Source: Streptococcus suis YS161 (GTDB taxonomy: Bacteria; Bacillota; Bacilli; Lactobacillales; Streptococcaceae). From it: a stretch of DNA of 32,264 nt. Position numbers and translations under genes: made by a program. Each line of letters starts with the position of its first letter. The first letter of the stretch is position 1. Below are positions 14,076 to 24,333 of the stretch, in pieces. The notes below the pieces were generated by a model. It was not told the DNA's origin and did no database searches. It worked only from the letters and a program-made list of their open reading frames with translations. The stretch lies in assembly GCF_002760245.1 (NCBI RefSeq), contig NZ_ASCA01000036.1:1-32264 (forward strand), read 5' to 3'.

Positions 14076-15521
14076 TTACAAGTTGAGCAAACCAGCTGCC
14101 TCCATTTGGTCTGCCAACTGCAAAAGTAAATCCTCTCGTCCCTTGGCTGCTGTGAATTGAACGCCGATTGGCAGGCCTTGTGGGGTCTTATAAGTTGGCA
14201 AGCTGATAGCCGGTTGGCCGGTGATGTTTGCCTGCTGGGTAAAGGGTGTCCAGGCTAGACTATCTGCAAACATCTCCCAAATCAAGCTCTGCTGCTCTGC
14301 CATTGCCAACTCCTGCATGTGCAACAAGCGGTCCAGCATCTCTTGCGAGTGAGTGAACTGGTTTAGCTTGGGCGCTACATCTGCGACGGTCGGTGTCAGA
14401 AGGAGATCGTAGTGCTGGTGGAAGTCCGCCATGATGGCACTGTAGCGGTCCCAATCCTGTAAGACCTTAGAATAGAGTTTAGCTGGGATGGTCTGCCCGC
14501 TCTGGTAAATGGCCCAGGTCATGATCTCTATGTCATCAGGGGTCATGGGACGACCCAGCCCCGCTTCAATCTCGTCAAACATCTGAGCTGTTTCAACACT
14601 GTTCATCAGGTAATAGGCCTGCATGACTTCAAGGCCGTCTAAAATAGGACTTGCTAGCTCGGTAATCTGGTGCCCCAGTGCTTCTAACTGAGGCAGAAGG
14701 GACAAGACAGCTTGCTTGGCATCAGCGGAAACCGAACTGCCAATCGGCGATGCCAGACTGTAGGCAATTTTCAGAGGTTGATCTTGCGGTGCAAGGAGAC
14801 TCTGCTCAGACAGGAGAGCCAGAGGAAAGGGAGCTTCCACCTGATAGGTCTGCAAGTGATAGAGGAGGCGTTTTGTATCGCGAACTGACTTAGTCAAGGC
14901 AAAGTTACTGGAAGCTCCCTGCCAGCCACGATAGGAATGTGGTCCGACCGGAATACGGCCCCGACTAGGCTTGAGCCCAATCAAACCATTGAAGGAGGCG
15001 GGAATACGGATAGAACCGCCACCATCTGAAGCTGCTGCTAAAGGTACCATACCAGAAGCAACTGCCGCTGCTGCACCACCACTGGACCCACCTGCATTTC
15101 GGCTCAAATCTAGCGGCAACTTGACTGGCCCATGTAGGCTGGAGTCAGATATGTTCTTAAAACCAAACTCTGGCGTATTGGTCCGGCCCAAGATGATGAA
15201 ACCCATATCCTTGAAAGCCTGTACCAATTTATCAGTATGCCTCGCTCGGTAATTCTGGAATAGACGAGAGCCCGCTGTTGACAAGTGCCCTTCTTCATTT
15301 TGCCCCAAATCTTTCAACAAAAGAGGAACACCACCAAAGGGCTTATCTTGAAAGTCCCCTGTTTCTGCTTCTTGCAGGGCTTGCTCATATTGCTTGCTGA
15401 CGACAGCATTGAGAGCAGGATTTTCCTCTTCTATTCGTTCAATAGCTTCCGCTACCAATTCTTTAGCAGAAACCTGACCTGTTCGAACAGCCAAGGCCAT
15501 TTCCGTCGCATCTTTCCACAT
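14076..15521 (-). CDS. Amidase (amidase-signature family)
   Basis: A 481-residue cytoplasmic amidase that hydrolyses a carboxamide or an oligomeric amide. The Ser-cisSer-Lys triad is visible: Lys70 in PLLLKDLGQ, Ser146 in GGSSGGAAAAVASG, and the nucleophile Ser170 in DGGGSIRIPA. The latter also carries the amidase signature that continues into FNGLIGLKPSRGRIP. The length matches stand-alone amidases and 6-aminohexanoate-cyclic-dimer hydrolase-like proteins. It is not the GatA of tRNA amidotransferase, as gatC and gatB are absent. An AAGGAG site precedes the ATG. It is monocistronic; its probable promoter overlaps the dnaJ terminator. Confidence 0.9.
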   Translation of the reverse strand: MWKDATEMALAVRTGQVSAKELVAEAIERIEEENPALNAVVSKQYEQALQEAETGDFQDKPFGGVPLLLKDLGQNEEGHLSTAGSRLFQNYRARHTDKLVQAFKDMGFIILGRTNTPEFGFKNISDSSLHGPVKLPLDLSRNAGGSSGGAAAAVASGMVPLAAASDGGGSIRIPASFNGLIGLKPSRGRIPVGPHSYRGWQGASSNFALTKSVRDTKRLLYHLQTYQVEAPFPLALLSEQSLLAPQDQPLKIAYSLASPIGSSVSADAKQAVLSLLPQLEALGHQITELASPILDGLEVMQAYYLMNSVETAQMFDEIEAGLGRPMTPDDIEIMTWAIYQSGQTIPAKLYSKVLQDWDRYSAIMADFHQHYDLLLTPTVADVAPKLNQFTHSQEMLDRLLHMQELAMAEQQSLIWEMFADSLAWTPFTQQANITGQPAISLPTYKTPQGLPIGVQFTAAKGREDLLLQLADQMEAAGLLNL

Positions 15522-15545
15522 AGGCTTCTCCTTGTATTTTTTATT

Positions 15546-15574
15546 AGCTTATCATGAAAGTAAAAAATCAGCAA
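15546..15574 (-). promoter_or_regulatory. Probable amidase promoter
   Basis: Reading leftwards: TTGCTG (15574-15569), 17-bp spacer, extended -10 TGA-TAAGCT (box 15551-15546). The -35 lies within the dnaJ terminator stem. The -10 is weak. Confidence 0.4.
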
Positions 15575-15592
15575 GCCGAGCTTACTGATTTT
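15562..15592 (-). terminator. dnaJ terminator
   Basis: Thirteen-base arms (15564-15576 and 15580-15592) pair with a single G-T around a 3-base loop, followed on the minus strand by six T residues. It lies about 20 bases after the dnaJ stop. Confidence 0.85.
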
Positions 15593-15612
15593 GAATATCT
15601 GTTCAAAACAAA

Positions 15613-16749
15613 TTACAATTCATCAAAGGCATCTTTTACCTTGTCAAAAAATCCTTTTTTATGGGGCTTGACATCAATATTTCCAGCTGCCGCAAATTCT
15701 TTAAGAGCTGCTTTTTGGCGGTCATTCAAACCTGTCGGAGTGACGATATTTACCGTCACATATTGGTCACCGATGACTCCACCACGAACACTTGGTGCAC
15801 CTTTTCCTTTGAGTCGGAAGGTCTTACCAGTCTGGGTACCTTCAGGAATGACCATATCCACATCACCGTGAACTGTTGGCACATGAACTGTATCTCCAAG
15901 TGCTGCTTGGACAAAGTTGAGGTTCAGTTTATAGTGAATAGTGGTTCCTTCACGTTCAAACTTGTCTGAAGGTTGGACCTGAATGACAACGTAGAGATCT
16001 CCGTAAGGACCTCCATTGAAACCAGCTTCACCTTGACCTGCCAAGCGAATACGTTGACCAGTTTCCACACCAGCTGGTACCTTAACCGTTACCGTATGGG
16101 CTTGTTTTTCATGACCAGTTCCATGACAGGTTGTACATGGATCTTTGATTTGTTTTCCGCGACCATGACAGACATCACAGGTCATTTGACGGCGCATGGT
16201 TCCAAGTGGAGTTTGGGTGTCCACATTGATCACTCCAGAACCATGACAACGCCCACAGGTTACTGGACTTGTTCCAGGTTTGGCACCTGAACCTGTACAG
16301 GTTCGACAAGTTGCCTCACGGTTATAGGAAACTTCACGTTCCACACCAAAAATCGCTTCTTCAAATTTCAAGTTGACTGCATACTGCAAGTCATCCCCTT
16401 GACGAGGTGCGTTAGGATTGCGCGTCGCACCACCTCCGCCAAAGAAGCTAGAGAAAATGTCTTCAAAGCCACCGAAACCCGCTCCGTCGAAACCACCAAA
16501 ACCACCTGCTCCTCCGCCGAAGCCACCGTTTGCTCCAGCAGGACCATACTGGTCATAGGCAGATCGTTTTTGCGGATCGCTCAAGGTTTCATAAGCCTCT
16601 TGGACCTCCTTGTATTTATCCTCCGCACCCGGATCCTTGTTAATATCTGGATGGTATTTCTTCGAAAGCTTCCGATAAGCCTTCTTAATCTCGTCCTGAG
16701 AAGCGCTCTTAGAAACGCCCAGACGATCGTAAAATTCAGTATTGTTCAT
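15613..16749 (-). CDS. dnaJ: Chaperone DnaJ (Hsp40)
   Basis: A 378-residue co-chaperone that delivers unfolded clients to DnaK and stimulates its ATPase. The J domain is residues 5-69 with the HPD motif at 33-35. A Gly/Phe-rich linker covers about 74-107. The zinc domain has four CxxCxGxG repeats (C148/151, C165/168, C191/194, C205/208), followed by the two client-binding C-terminal beta domains. All key residues are present. It is separated from dnaK by 840 bp of repeats with no clear promoter or strong ribosome site immediately before the ATG, so it may depend on read-through from dnaK or on a promoter in the repeats. Confidence 0.97.
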   Translation of the reverse strand: MNNTEFYDRLGVSKSASQDEIKKAYRKLSKKYHPDINKDPGAEDKYKEVQEAYETLSDPQKRSAYDQYGPAGANGGFGGGAGGFGGFDGAGFGGFEDIFSSFFGGGGATRNPNAPRQGDDLQYAVNLKFEEAIFGVEREVSYNREATCRTCTGSGAKPGTSPVTCGRCHGSGVINVDTQTPLGTMRRQMTCDVCHGRGKQIKDPCTTCHGTGHEKQAHTVTVKVPAGVETGQRIRLAGQGEAGFNGGPYGDLYVVIQVQPSDKFEREGTTIHYKLNLNFVQAALGDTVHVPTVHGDVDMVIPEGTQTGKTFRLKGKGAPSVRGGVIGDQYVTVNIVTPTGLNDRQKAALKEFAAAGNIDVKPHKKGFFDKVKDAFDEL

Positions 16750-16848
16750 ATAAGATACTAAGGGCGTTAAGCGGACACAGCCAAAATAGGAGTTTTGACG
16801 CAGGACGCCACCGTCCTAGGAAAAAACTATCTTTTTGGCACAGTCCGT

Positions 16849-17168
16849 AGCCCGTGTTCAGTTACGAACACATTCCTTTCTATCATGGTTTGGGAAAAGT
16901 GAAAACAGCTAACTGACGCAGTGTGTAAAACACACTAGGAGGTTGATCTTTTTCACTAGGTTTTTAGCCCGTGTTCAGTTACGAACACATTCCTTTCTAT
17001 CATGGTTTGGGAAAAGTGAAAATAGGAAACTGACGCAATGTGTAAAATACACTAGGAAGTTTATCTTTTTCACTGGGTTTTTAGCCCGTGTTCGAATTAC
17101 CGAACTTGTATTCCTTTCTTTGAAATGTTGAAAGTAGCCCGTGTTCGATTACGAACACTTTCCTTTCG
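16849..17168. repeat. Tandem array of 117-bp units between dnaK and dnaJ
   Basis: Two full units (16849-16965 and 16966-17082) share about 93 percent of bases and are followed by two shortened units starting at 17083 and 17136. Every unit opens with AGCCCGTGTTC and a short hairpin, GTGTTC-N6-GAACAC, or GTGTTCG-ATTA-CGAACAC in the last. The full units also contain a second hairpin, AGTGTGT-AAA-ACACACT in unit 1. It forms part of the 840-bp gene-free gap 16750-17589. No protein is supported; the open frame across it is a repeat by-product. Confidence 0.85.
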
Positions 17169-17178
17169 ATGAAGATAT

Positions 17179-17481
17179 TAAGCCGTTAAGCGACTCAAAG
17201 AAAAATAAGGAGTGAAAGTGTCCGGTGGAACACTTTCAGCCCTGTCGCACAAAAATAATAAGCGACAGGTATTCCTCAAAAAGCCTATCCCCAGACTTCT
17301 TGACTTTTTCACAGAGTCGTAGGCGTATTCAATTCTGTAAAAGTTAGAAGGGTATTTACCCAAAAACAGAGGCTGGGTTGCAACCTCTGTGATTGGAAAT
17401 TTTATTGACGAATGATTTTTATTCTCAGGAAGATGAGAACTGAGTTCGGGCTAAGAACTTCGGAAAAAATGATTTTCCGAA
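17179..17481. other. Hairpin-rich non-coding stretch downstream of dnaK
   Basis: No gene is visible. There are four clear inverted repeats: TGAAAGTGT/ACACTTTCA (17213-17238), CCTGTCGC/GCGACAGG (17241-17269), ACAGAGG/CCTCTGT (17366-17390) and TTCGGAAAA/TTTTCCGAA (17459-17481). A motif GTTAAGCG...ATAAGGAGT at 17185-17213 recurs in diverged form at 16767-16794, just upstream of dnaJ. The last hairpin could terminate or attenuate dnaK transcription, but it lacks a good T run on the minus strand. Confidence 0.6.
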
Positions 17482-17487
17482 CCCTAG

Positions 17488-17589
17488 ATACTCAAAGAAA
17501 TTCAAGACTAGGCTAGGCAACTGGACGAAGATTGAACTAGAGTTCATCGAGGAGAGTTAACAAAGCCTAGTGAAGAATTTCGAAGAGTA

Positions 17590-17590
<1 letters not shown>
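17488..17590. repeat. BOX-like dispersed repeat, copy B
   Basis: A 103-bp element from ATACTC to GAGTAT, with inner inverted segments GAAATTC/GAATTTC and ACTAGGCT/AGCCTAGT. It abuts the dnaK stop codon, sharing one base with it. It is related to copies at 4494-4597 and 21492-21595. Confidence 0.75.
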
Positions 17591-19428
<1,838 letters not shown>

Positions 19429-19468
19429 TTAATTTACTTTCTTTTCAAGTAGTTTAACGACATTTCGG

Positions 19469-19900
19469 TCAGGTTGTTCGACGCATGAAGATATAGTCAT
19501 CTTCAATGTTGTTTGATTCTTGAAAGCCTAACTTCTTCCAGAAATTTCTAGCTTCCAAATGTTCTTTATGAACTGGTAGGGAAATTTGGGCTAGACTGTA
19601 CTCTGTTTTCAGATAGTCTATACAGACTTCAGTTGCTTTTCTGCCAAATCCCTTTCCTTGATACTTCTTATCAATTAAGAAATTGATGATTTCACCATTT
19701 CTGTCTTTGCAGTAAAGCGAAACGTAGCCTATCAATTCACCTTCATTGTAAATAGCTTTCGGATGTGAGAATGGTCGAAGGCTCCAAGCTTCTGCCAATG
19801 AAAACTCAACTGAATCGACATAGTCTTCTTTAGATAAGCCAGAATCCAGATGTAAGCAATCGTGAAAATTCTCATCACTGATTTCACGTAGCTCTATCAT
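19469..19900 (-). CDS. GNAT-family N-acetyltransferase inside the heat-shock operon
   Basis: A 143-residue Gcn5-related acetyltransferase. The acetyl-CoA pyrophosphate loop is YQGKGFGRKATEVCIDYLK (motif Q81-GKGFG-86), preceded by the strand ELIGYVSLYC and the segment IINFLIDKKY, and followed by the ARNFWKKLGF helix typical of the family. Its ATG begins directly after the grpE stop codon (TAAATG), with GGAG in the end of grpE, so the two are translationally coupled. It therefore appears heat-inducible with the chaperones. GNAT proteins acetylate amines on antibiotics, metabolites or proteins; the substrate here is unknown. Confidence 0.9.
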   Translation of the reverse strand: MIELREISDENFHDCLHLDSGLSKEDYVDSVEFSLAEAWSLRPFSHPKAIYNEGELIGYVSLYCKDRNGEIINFLIDKKYQGKGFGRKATEVCIDYLKTEYSLAQISLPVHKEHLEARNFWKKLGFQESNNIEDDYIFMRRTT

Positions 19901-20413
19901 TTACTCCGACACCACCACCATAGCAGGTCTCAGCAAGCGTTCATGCAGCTTGTAGCCTTTTTGGAAGACTTGTGCGATGTGTTCTGCTGGGCAGTCGTCT
20001 GTGGCTGGAACTGTTTGAATAGCCATGTGAAGATTTGGGTCAAAGACATCTGTTGCGACTTCTTCCACCCCTTCTTCTTTGAGGGCTTGAATCAAGCTTT
20101 CTTGAACCATTTCCAAGCCTTTTTTGACATCTTCTGTCAAGCCTTCGACTTGAAGGGCACGTTCCAAGTTATCCAAACTTGGCAAGATTTTCTTGGCCAA
20201 GTCTTGCGAACGATAGCGTTGAATAGTTTGGCGTTCCTCATTGGCACGGCGTTGGATATTTTGCATTTCAGCGTGGGCACGGAGGTACTTGTTTTCAAAT
20301 TCCTCTGCACGCTCATTTGCCAAATCCAATTCTGATTTTTCAGGCGTTTCCACAACTTCTTCTGTTGCTTCCACTTCCTCTAGGATTTCTTCATTTTTGA
20401 TTTCTTCTGACAA
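19901..20413 (-). CDS. grpE: Nucleotide exchange factor GrpE
   Basis: A 170-residue homodimeric factor that releases ADP from DnaK. The acidic N-terminal tail (residues 1-25, rich in Glu) leads into a long coiled coil (about 28-85, with [20 protein letters not shown] and RRANEER). A four-helix region follows with [10 protein letters not shown], then the beta-wing with [10 protein letters not shown] and the C-terminal signature [19 protein letters not shown]. All are as in the family. It starts 12 bases after the hrcA stop with AAGGAG upstream, and its stop touches the acetyltransferase start. Confidence 0.96.
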   Translation of the reverse strand: MSEEIKNEEILEEVEATEEVVETPEKSELDLANERAEEFENKYLRAHAEMQNIQRRANEERQTIQRYRSQDLAKKILPSLDNLERALQVEGLTEDVKKGLEMVQESLIQALKEEGVEEVATDVFDPNLHMAIQTVPATDDCPAEHIAQVFQKGYKLHERLLRPAMVVVSE

Positions 20414-20425
20414 AGCATTCTCCTT

Positions 20426-21460
20426 CTAATTTACCTCATAATGATTACTACTTAAGTATCGGTAGTAATCGGTTAATTTCATAAACAGGACACGGCTGAT
20501 GATGTTAATCAAACTCATCTGCCTGCGGTAGTCCATGTCAACAGGACCAAGCAAACTCATCTGGGCCATGCCCCGATAGGGGATTGGAAAGCGATGATGA
20601 ATGACTGTCACATCCGCTAGGGCAGGATCCCTATGTTCCGCCACAGAAATACTGGTCTGCTGGTCGGGAGCCAAGCCCTGCCGCAACTCGCTGGCAAGCA
20701 CCTGCGGATTGTCCAGGAGTTGATAGGTGGCCAGACTTCCGTATGAGAGGGAAGCGACCTTACCGTTGATAAAAATCAACTCTTGGAAGAGATTGGCAAA
20801 GACATAGTCCATGAGATCCAAGACATTGTCCGTCGTGGCAAAGTAGCGTTGCACCACCTGCGGAATCTCCGTCCGTAGCTTGTAGTGAATGGACAAGACT
20901 GTCTGTCCAACGAAACGTTCATCCACCAGGCGTTTGAGCACTTCCAAGTCCCTGGTTAAAAAGTTCTTGGGAATAGCAAACTGGACGGTGACCGGTTTGG
21001 ACTGGTCCAAGGTCAAGACTGCCAAGGCATCGTGGCTACTAAGCTGCACGATGTCAAAGGAAGTCAGCTGCTGACTAGTCGGCTCCACATCTAAGATGAC
21101 CGAAGTGTAGCCTGTCAAATCTGCCAAGACCTGACTTGCCCGCTCCAAGATATCTTCCAGCTTGAAGGCTTCAAAGTCGAAGGCCTTGACCACCTGATAG
21201 ACATCTTCTTCATTGATGTGTTCCAAGTTGAGCGAGTGATTGACAAAGTATTGAAAACCAGCCCGACTGGGCATCCGACCGCTTGAGGTGTGGGCCTTTT
21301 CCAGCAAGCCCAACTGCTCCAGCTTGGCCATATCATTACGAATGGTGGCAGAACTGGAAGCGATGACCTCCTGCAAGGCCTTAGAACCAACCGGCTCATG
21401 ATACTGCGTAAACAATTCAACAATCAGATTCAAAATATCATTTTGACGTTGGGTAATCAT
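20426..21460 (-). CDS. hrcA: Heat-inducible repressor HrcA
   Basis: A 344-residue repressor that binds CIRCE operators and is kept active by GroEL. The N-terminal winged helix ([17 protein letters not shown] to [17 protein letters not shown], residues 1-75) contains the signature [18 protein letters not shown], followed by the HrcA dimerisation and inserted domains. I place the start at 21460, where AGGAG lies 5 bases upstream and the protein begins as in homologues. The frame is open for 47 more codons, but that part translates the BOX-like repeat. Two perfect CIRCE sites upstream show autoregulation of hrcA-grpE-acetyltransferase-dnaK. Confidence 0.96.
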   Translation of the reverse strand: MITQRQNDILNLIVELFTQYHEPVGSKALQEVIASSSATIRNDMAKLEQLGLLEKAHTSSGRMPSRAGFQYFVNHSLNLEHINEEDVYQVVKAFDFEAFKLEDILERASQVLADLTGYTSVILDVEPTSQQLTSFDIVQLSSHDALAVLTLDQSKPVTVQFAIPKNFLTRDLEVLKRLVDERFVGQTVLSIHYKLRTEIPQVVQRYFATTDNVLDLMDYVFANLFQELIFINGKVASLSYGSLATYQLLDNPQVLASELRQGLAPDQQTSISVAEHRDPALADVTVIHHRFPIPYRGMAQMSLLGPVDMDYRRQMSLINIISRVLFMKLTDYYRYLSSNHYEVN

Positions 21461-21491
21461 CTCCGCTCCTCTCATGAACACTGTTTTAGTT

Positions 21492-21595
21492 ACGCTCAAT
21501 GAAAATCGACAGTAGCCTAGGAAGCGAAGCCGAATGTAGAACTGAGGTTCACAAAGGCAAGCTGACAACGGATAGTGTTGATTTTTGAAGAGCGT
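21492..21595. repeat. BOX-like dispersed repeat, copy C, in the hrcA leader
   Basis: A 104-bp element related to copy A (shared AATGAAAATC, GTAGCCTAGGAA and GGCAAG stretches). Its ends read ACGCTC and GAGCGT instead of ATACTC and GAGTAT: both ends changed at the same positions and still pair. It lies between the proximal CIRCE and the hrcA ribosome site, so it is transcribed in the leader of the heat-shock mRNA and can fold as a long hairpin there. Confidence 0.75.
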
Positions 21596-21621
21596 TAGCA
21601 CTCACACCTATAGAGTGCTAA
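21595..21621. promoter_or_regulatory. CIRCE operator, proximal
   Basis: TTAGCACTC-N9-GAGTGCTAA, a perfect match to the HrcA-binding CIRCE consensus. It lies just downstream of the hrcA promoter and shares its first base with the end of BOX-like copy C. Confidence 0.97.
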
Positions 21622-21635
21622 TCACTTATACTCCC

Positions 21636-21663
21636 ATTATACGCCGAAAAATTGGATTGTCAA
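21636..21663 (-). promoter_or_regulatory. Heat-shock operon promoter
   Basis: Reading leftwards: TTGACA (21663-21658), 16-bp spacer, TATAAT (21641-21636), both perfect sigma-A boxes. It is flanked by the two CIRCE operators, so HrcA binding on either side would block it. Confidence 0.93.
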
Positions 21664-21680
21664 GAGAAAAAGACAAAAAA

Positions 21681-21707
21681 TTAGCACTCTTTTGCTTAGA
21701 GTGCTAA
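21681..21707. promoter_or_regulatory. CIRCE operator, distal
   Basis: TTAGCACTC-N9-GAGTGCTAA, again perfect, 17 bp upstream of the -35 box and centred 86 bp from the proximal site. Confidence 0.97.
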
Positions 21708-21745
21708 AAATCAGTCTGAGGACCGAGAGCATTTTTCCTTCAATC

Positions 21746-21772
21746 AAAAAATCAGAGAAAACTCCCTGATTT
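21746..21772 (-). terminator. Terminator of the histidine phosphatase gene
   Basis: AAATCAG/CTGATTT form a 7-bp stem with a 10-base loop, followed on the minus strand by a T run. It lies just after the stop at 21778. Confidence 0.7.
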
Positions 21773-21777
21773 GAATC

Positions 21778-22473
21778 TTATTTCCCTTGGGCAAGCAATT
21801 CCGCTCCACGTTTGCGGTAGGACAAATCCCCGACTGCTTCAATGGTAAATTGACCATTTTCATACTTGAGAACGGTGATAGAGCCGTTATCCAAGAAGAG
21901 ATTGGTTGGACTTTCTGGCTGGAGCAAGTTGACCAGCGTTGCAATGGTCATGCCGTGGCTGACCACCAGAGCATTGCCTCCGCCCTGCTTTTCCAAGTCC
22001 TGAGCTATGGATTCAAAGCCTGTCAAAATGCGGTCACGCAAGACTTCCCACGGCTCTGACCAACCAGCCGTGTCAGCCTCTTGGATACCATGAGCAATCT
22101 CTTCATAGCTCATCCCAACCACATCAATGGTCCCCTTCAAGCGTGGCAAGACACCTTGGAAGAGGTCTGCGTCATACATACCTTCAAAACTACCGAAACA
22201 CCACTCGCGGATGCGTTTGTCCTGATAATAAGGAATTTTTCCCAAAATTCCCAACTCACGCTGGGCAATGGTGATGGTCTGAACAGTCCGACCCAAGTCA
22301 CTGGATACGGCAACCTTGAAATCCAGCCCAGCATCTTTCAAGCCCAAGCCGAGCTCACGAATCCCTTCCTCACCGACCTCGGTCAAGGGCGTATCGCACC
22401 AGCCCTGCACACGACCAATAGTATTGAACATGGTTTTTCCATGACGGGAAATATACAATCGAGTTTCTGTCAT
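21778..22473 (-). CDS. Histidine phosphatase (phosphoglycerate mutase-like)
   Basis: A 231-residue member of the histidine phosphatase superfamily. The catalytic motif ISRHGKTMFNTIGRVQGWCD (phosphorylated His11) is followed by SDLGRTVQT (the second phosphate-binding Arg), IREWCFGSFEG (the acid) and VVSHGMTIATLV (the second His). The length and the variable cap suit broad-specificity phosphatases rather than the glycolytic mutase GpmA, which has a different C-terminus. It has its own promoter overlapping the terminator of the PFL gene. In related streptococci the same three-gene neighbourhood of ACT protein, PFL protein and this phosphatase occurs (recalled). Confidence 0.9.
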   Translation of the reverse strand: MTETRLYISRHGKTMFNTIGRVQGWCDTPLTEVGEEGIRELGLGLKDAGLDFKVAVSSDLGRTVQTITIAQRELGILGKIPYYQDKRIREWCFGSFEGMYDADLFQGVLPRLKGTIDVVGMSYEEIAHGIQEADTAGWSEPWEVLRDRILTGFESIAQDLEKQGGGNALVVSHGMTIATLVNLLQPESPTNLFLDNGSITVLKYENGQFTIEAVGDLSYRKRGAELLAQGK

Positions 22474-22500
22474 TCCACTTCTCCTTGTCTCTTTTCTATT

Positions 22501-22509
22501 ATTATAGCA
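22501..22509 (-). promoter_or_regulatory. Extended -10 promoter of the histidine phosphatase
   Basis: TGC-TATAAT reads leftwards from 22509 to 22501, immediately after the T run of the upstream terminator. No good -35 at normal spacing is seen; TTGCGA is 19 bp away. Confidence 0.55.
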
Positions 22510-22538
22510 AAAAACCGACTGCTTGTCGCAATCGGTTT
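22507..22538 (-). terminator. Terminator of the PFL gene
   Basis: AAACCGATTGC and GCAGTCGGTTT form an 11-bp stem (one G-T) around GACAA, followed by a T run on the minus strand. It begins 5 bases after the PFL stop. Confidence 0.88.
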
Positions 22539-22542
22539 CAAT

Positions 22543-23880
22543 TTAGTTCTTAAAACTATGAATCGGTGCTGGAATTTGTCCGCCACGGTTGATAAAGTCC
22601 ACAGACGAAGCCTGATTGACCTTCATAACGGGAGCTGTTCCCAGAAGCCCGCCGAATTCAATCATGTCCCCTTCTTTTCCAAGCGGAATAATACGAACCG
22701 CAGTTGTTTTCTGGTTGATAACTCCAATCGCTGCCTCATCCGCAATCATAGCCGCAATGGTTTCAGCAGGCGTTGTTTCTGGAATAGCAATCATGTCCAA
22801 ACCAACTGAACAGATAGCCGTCATAGCTTCCAATTTTTCAAGGTTGAGGGAGCCATTTTGCACCGCCGCAATCATGCCCTCGTCCTCAGATACAGGGATA
22901 AAGGCACCTGACAAGCCACCAACTTGGTTGCAGGCCATGACCCCACCCTTTTTGACTGCGTCATTGAGCAAAGCAAGGGCAGCGGTCGTTCCGTGCGTAC
23001 CTACGGTTTCTAAACCCATTTCCTCCAAAACCCGTGCCACTGAGTCACCAACGGCTGGGGTTGGAGCAAGGGACAGATCCACGATCCCGAACTTGACACC
23101 CAGGCGTTCACTGGCCATATTGCCGACCAACTGACCGATACGGGTAATCTTGAAGGCCGTCTTCTTGACGGTTTCTGCCACCACATCAAAGCTCTCGCCA
23201 CGCACTTTTTCAAGGGCACGCTTGACCACACCAGGCCCAGACACGCCGACGTTGATGACCACATCCGCCTCGCCGACACCATGGAAGGCACCCGCCATGA
23301 AAGGATTGTCCTCGACCGCATTGGCAAAGACCACCAGCTTGGCCGCCCCCAGATCAGATGCCTCCGCCGTCTCCTTGATGATCCGCCCCATATCCCGCAC
23401 AGCTGTCATGTTGATACCCGTCTTGGTCGATCCGATGTTGACCGACGAGCAGACCTTAGAGGTTTGGGCCAATGCCTGCGGAATGGAGTTGATGAGGATT
23501 TCATCCCCTTTTTGGTAGCCCTTTTGAACGAGAGCTGAAAACCCTCCAATAAAATCAATGCCGATCTCATGAGCCGCCTTGTCCAAGGCATGAGCCAAGG
23601 GAAGATAATCCGTGGCATCTGTCGCCGCACCAATCAAAGTAATAGGCGTTACTGATACGCGTTTGTTGACAATGGGAATGCCCAATTCTGCCGCAATCTC
23701 ATCGCCGACCGCTACCAAGTTCTTGGCCTTGGTGACAATCTTGGTATACACTTTCTCAGCAGCTTTCTCAATATCCGCATCAATACAGTCCAAGAGGGAA
23801 ATTCCCATGGTAATGGTCCGGATATCGAAGTGCTGCTCCTCAATCATTTCAATGGTTTCTCTAACCTGTCTAATATCCAT
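22543..23880 (-). CDS. PFL-family protein (DUF711/UPF0210)
   Basis: A 445-residue conserved protein of the DUF711 (UPF0210) group, structurally related to the PFL/ribonucleotide-reductase barrel but with no proven reaction. Recognisable parts are the N-terminus [20 protein letters not shown], the [14 protein letters not shown] segment near 140, the [17 protein letters not shown] segment near 225, [21 protein letters not shown] near 325, and the C-terminal [12 protein letters not shown]. The glycyl-radical motif of true pyruvate formate-lyase is not present. It begins 11 bases after the small ACT-domain gene, an adjacency widespread in Firmicutes and suggesting that the ACT protein is its regulatory partner (inference). 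Confidence 0.92.
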   Translation of the reverse strand: MDIRQVRETIEMIEEQHFDIRTITMGISLLDCIDADIEKAAEKVYTKIVTKAKNLVAVGDEIAAELGIPIVNKRVSVTPITLIGAATDATDYLPLAHALDKAAHEIGIDFIGGFSALVQKGYQKGDEILINSIPQALAQTSKVCSSVNIGSTKTGINMTAVRDMGRIIKETAEASDLGAAKLVVFANAVEDNPFMAGAFHGVGEADVVINVGVSGPGVVKRALEKVRGESFDVVAETVKKTAFKITRIGQLVGNMASERLGVKFGIVDLSLAPTPAVGDSVARVLEEMGLETVGTHGTTAALALLNDAVKKGGVMACNQVGGLSGAFIPVSEDEGMIAAVQNGSLNLEKLEAMTAICSVGLDMIAIPETTPAETIAAMIADEAAIGVINQKTTAVRIIPLGKEGDMIEFGGLLGTAPVMKVNQASSVDFINRGGQIPAPIHSFKN

Positions 23881-23891
23881 GAAATCTCTCC

Positions 23892-24158
23892 TTACAAGTT
23901 GTGCATAGCATCAAAAATCGCCGCACTTTGAATGTTGATTTTCACATTCAAAGCCTGACCATAGGCTTCTAGTTCTGCACGAAGCTTGGTGAAATCTTTC
24001 TTCTCATCTGACGATACCACCGCCATCATGGTAAAATACTCATCCAAAACAGTCTGAGAAATATCATCAATATTCAAACCCAATTCCGCAATCTTAGTCG
24101 CAACACCTGCAACGATTCCTGACTTGTCCTTACCGACAACTGTAACAATAGCTTTCAT
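23892..24158 (-). CDS. ACT-domain protein (UPF0237)
   Basis: An 88-residue protein consisting of a single ACT domain, a small ligand-binding fold usually sensing an amino acid. It starts [20 protein letters not shown], has the ligand-facing loop [12 protein letters not shown], and ends in the second helix and strand with LKVNINIQ-type residues. It resembles the N-terminal half of GcvR. GAGGTG lies 5 bases before the ATG. It is the first gene of a two-gene unit with the PFL-family protein, and may make it responsive to a metabolite. The ligand is unknown. Confidence 0.92.
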   Translation of the reverse strand: MKAIVTVVGKDKSGIVAGVATKIAELGLNIDDISQTVLDEYFTMMAVVSSDEKKDFTKLRAELEAYGQALNVKINIQSAAIFDAMHNL

Positions 24159-24185
24159 CTGAACACCTCTTCTAAATTTTCATTT

Positions 24186-24194
24186 ATTTTATCA
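24186..24194 (-). promoter_or_regulatory. Extended -10 promoter of the ACT-PFL unit
   Basis: TGA-TAAAAT reads leftwards from 24194 to 24186, about 28 bases before the ATG. No convincing -35 box. Confidence 0.5.
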
Positions 24195-24333
24195 TAAATA
24201 TGCAGAAAAAGGTAAAAATCTTTTGATTTCTACCTGTATCGTACGTGTTTATAACTCCAACTGTTTCTTCTATTCGGCTACGGCTAGAGTTGCCTAATTT
24301 TTAAGTTGCAAACTTTCTATTTCTACCAGTCTG

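Noticed and set aside
14076..15521. GatA subunit of tRNA amidotransferase
   Set aside because: No gatC or gatB is adjacent and the C-terminal region fits stand-alone amidases better.
16943..17131. A 62-codon open frame across the dnaK-dnaJ array
   Set aside because: Its repeated peptide pattern only reflects the 117-bp tandem units; it has no protein-like composition.
16849..17168. Possible CRISPR-like array
   Set aside because: The units are nearly identical along 117 bp, with no short repeat/unique spacer alternation and no cas genes.
21461..21601. A 47-codon N-terminal extension of HrcA
   Set aside because: This part translates the BOX-like element and begins inside the CIRCE; the ATG at 21460 has a good ribosome site and the family start.
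22543..23880. Pyruvate formate-lyase enzyme
   Set aside because: The name PFL-family is historical; the glycyl-radical motif and paired catalytic cysteines are absent and the protein is far shorter.
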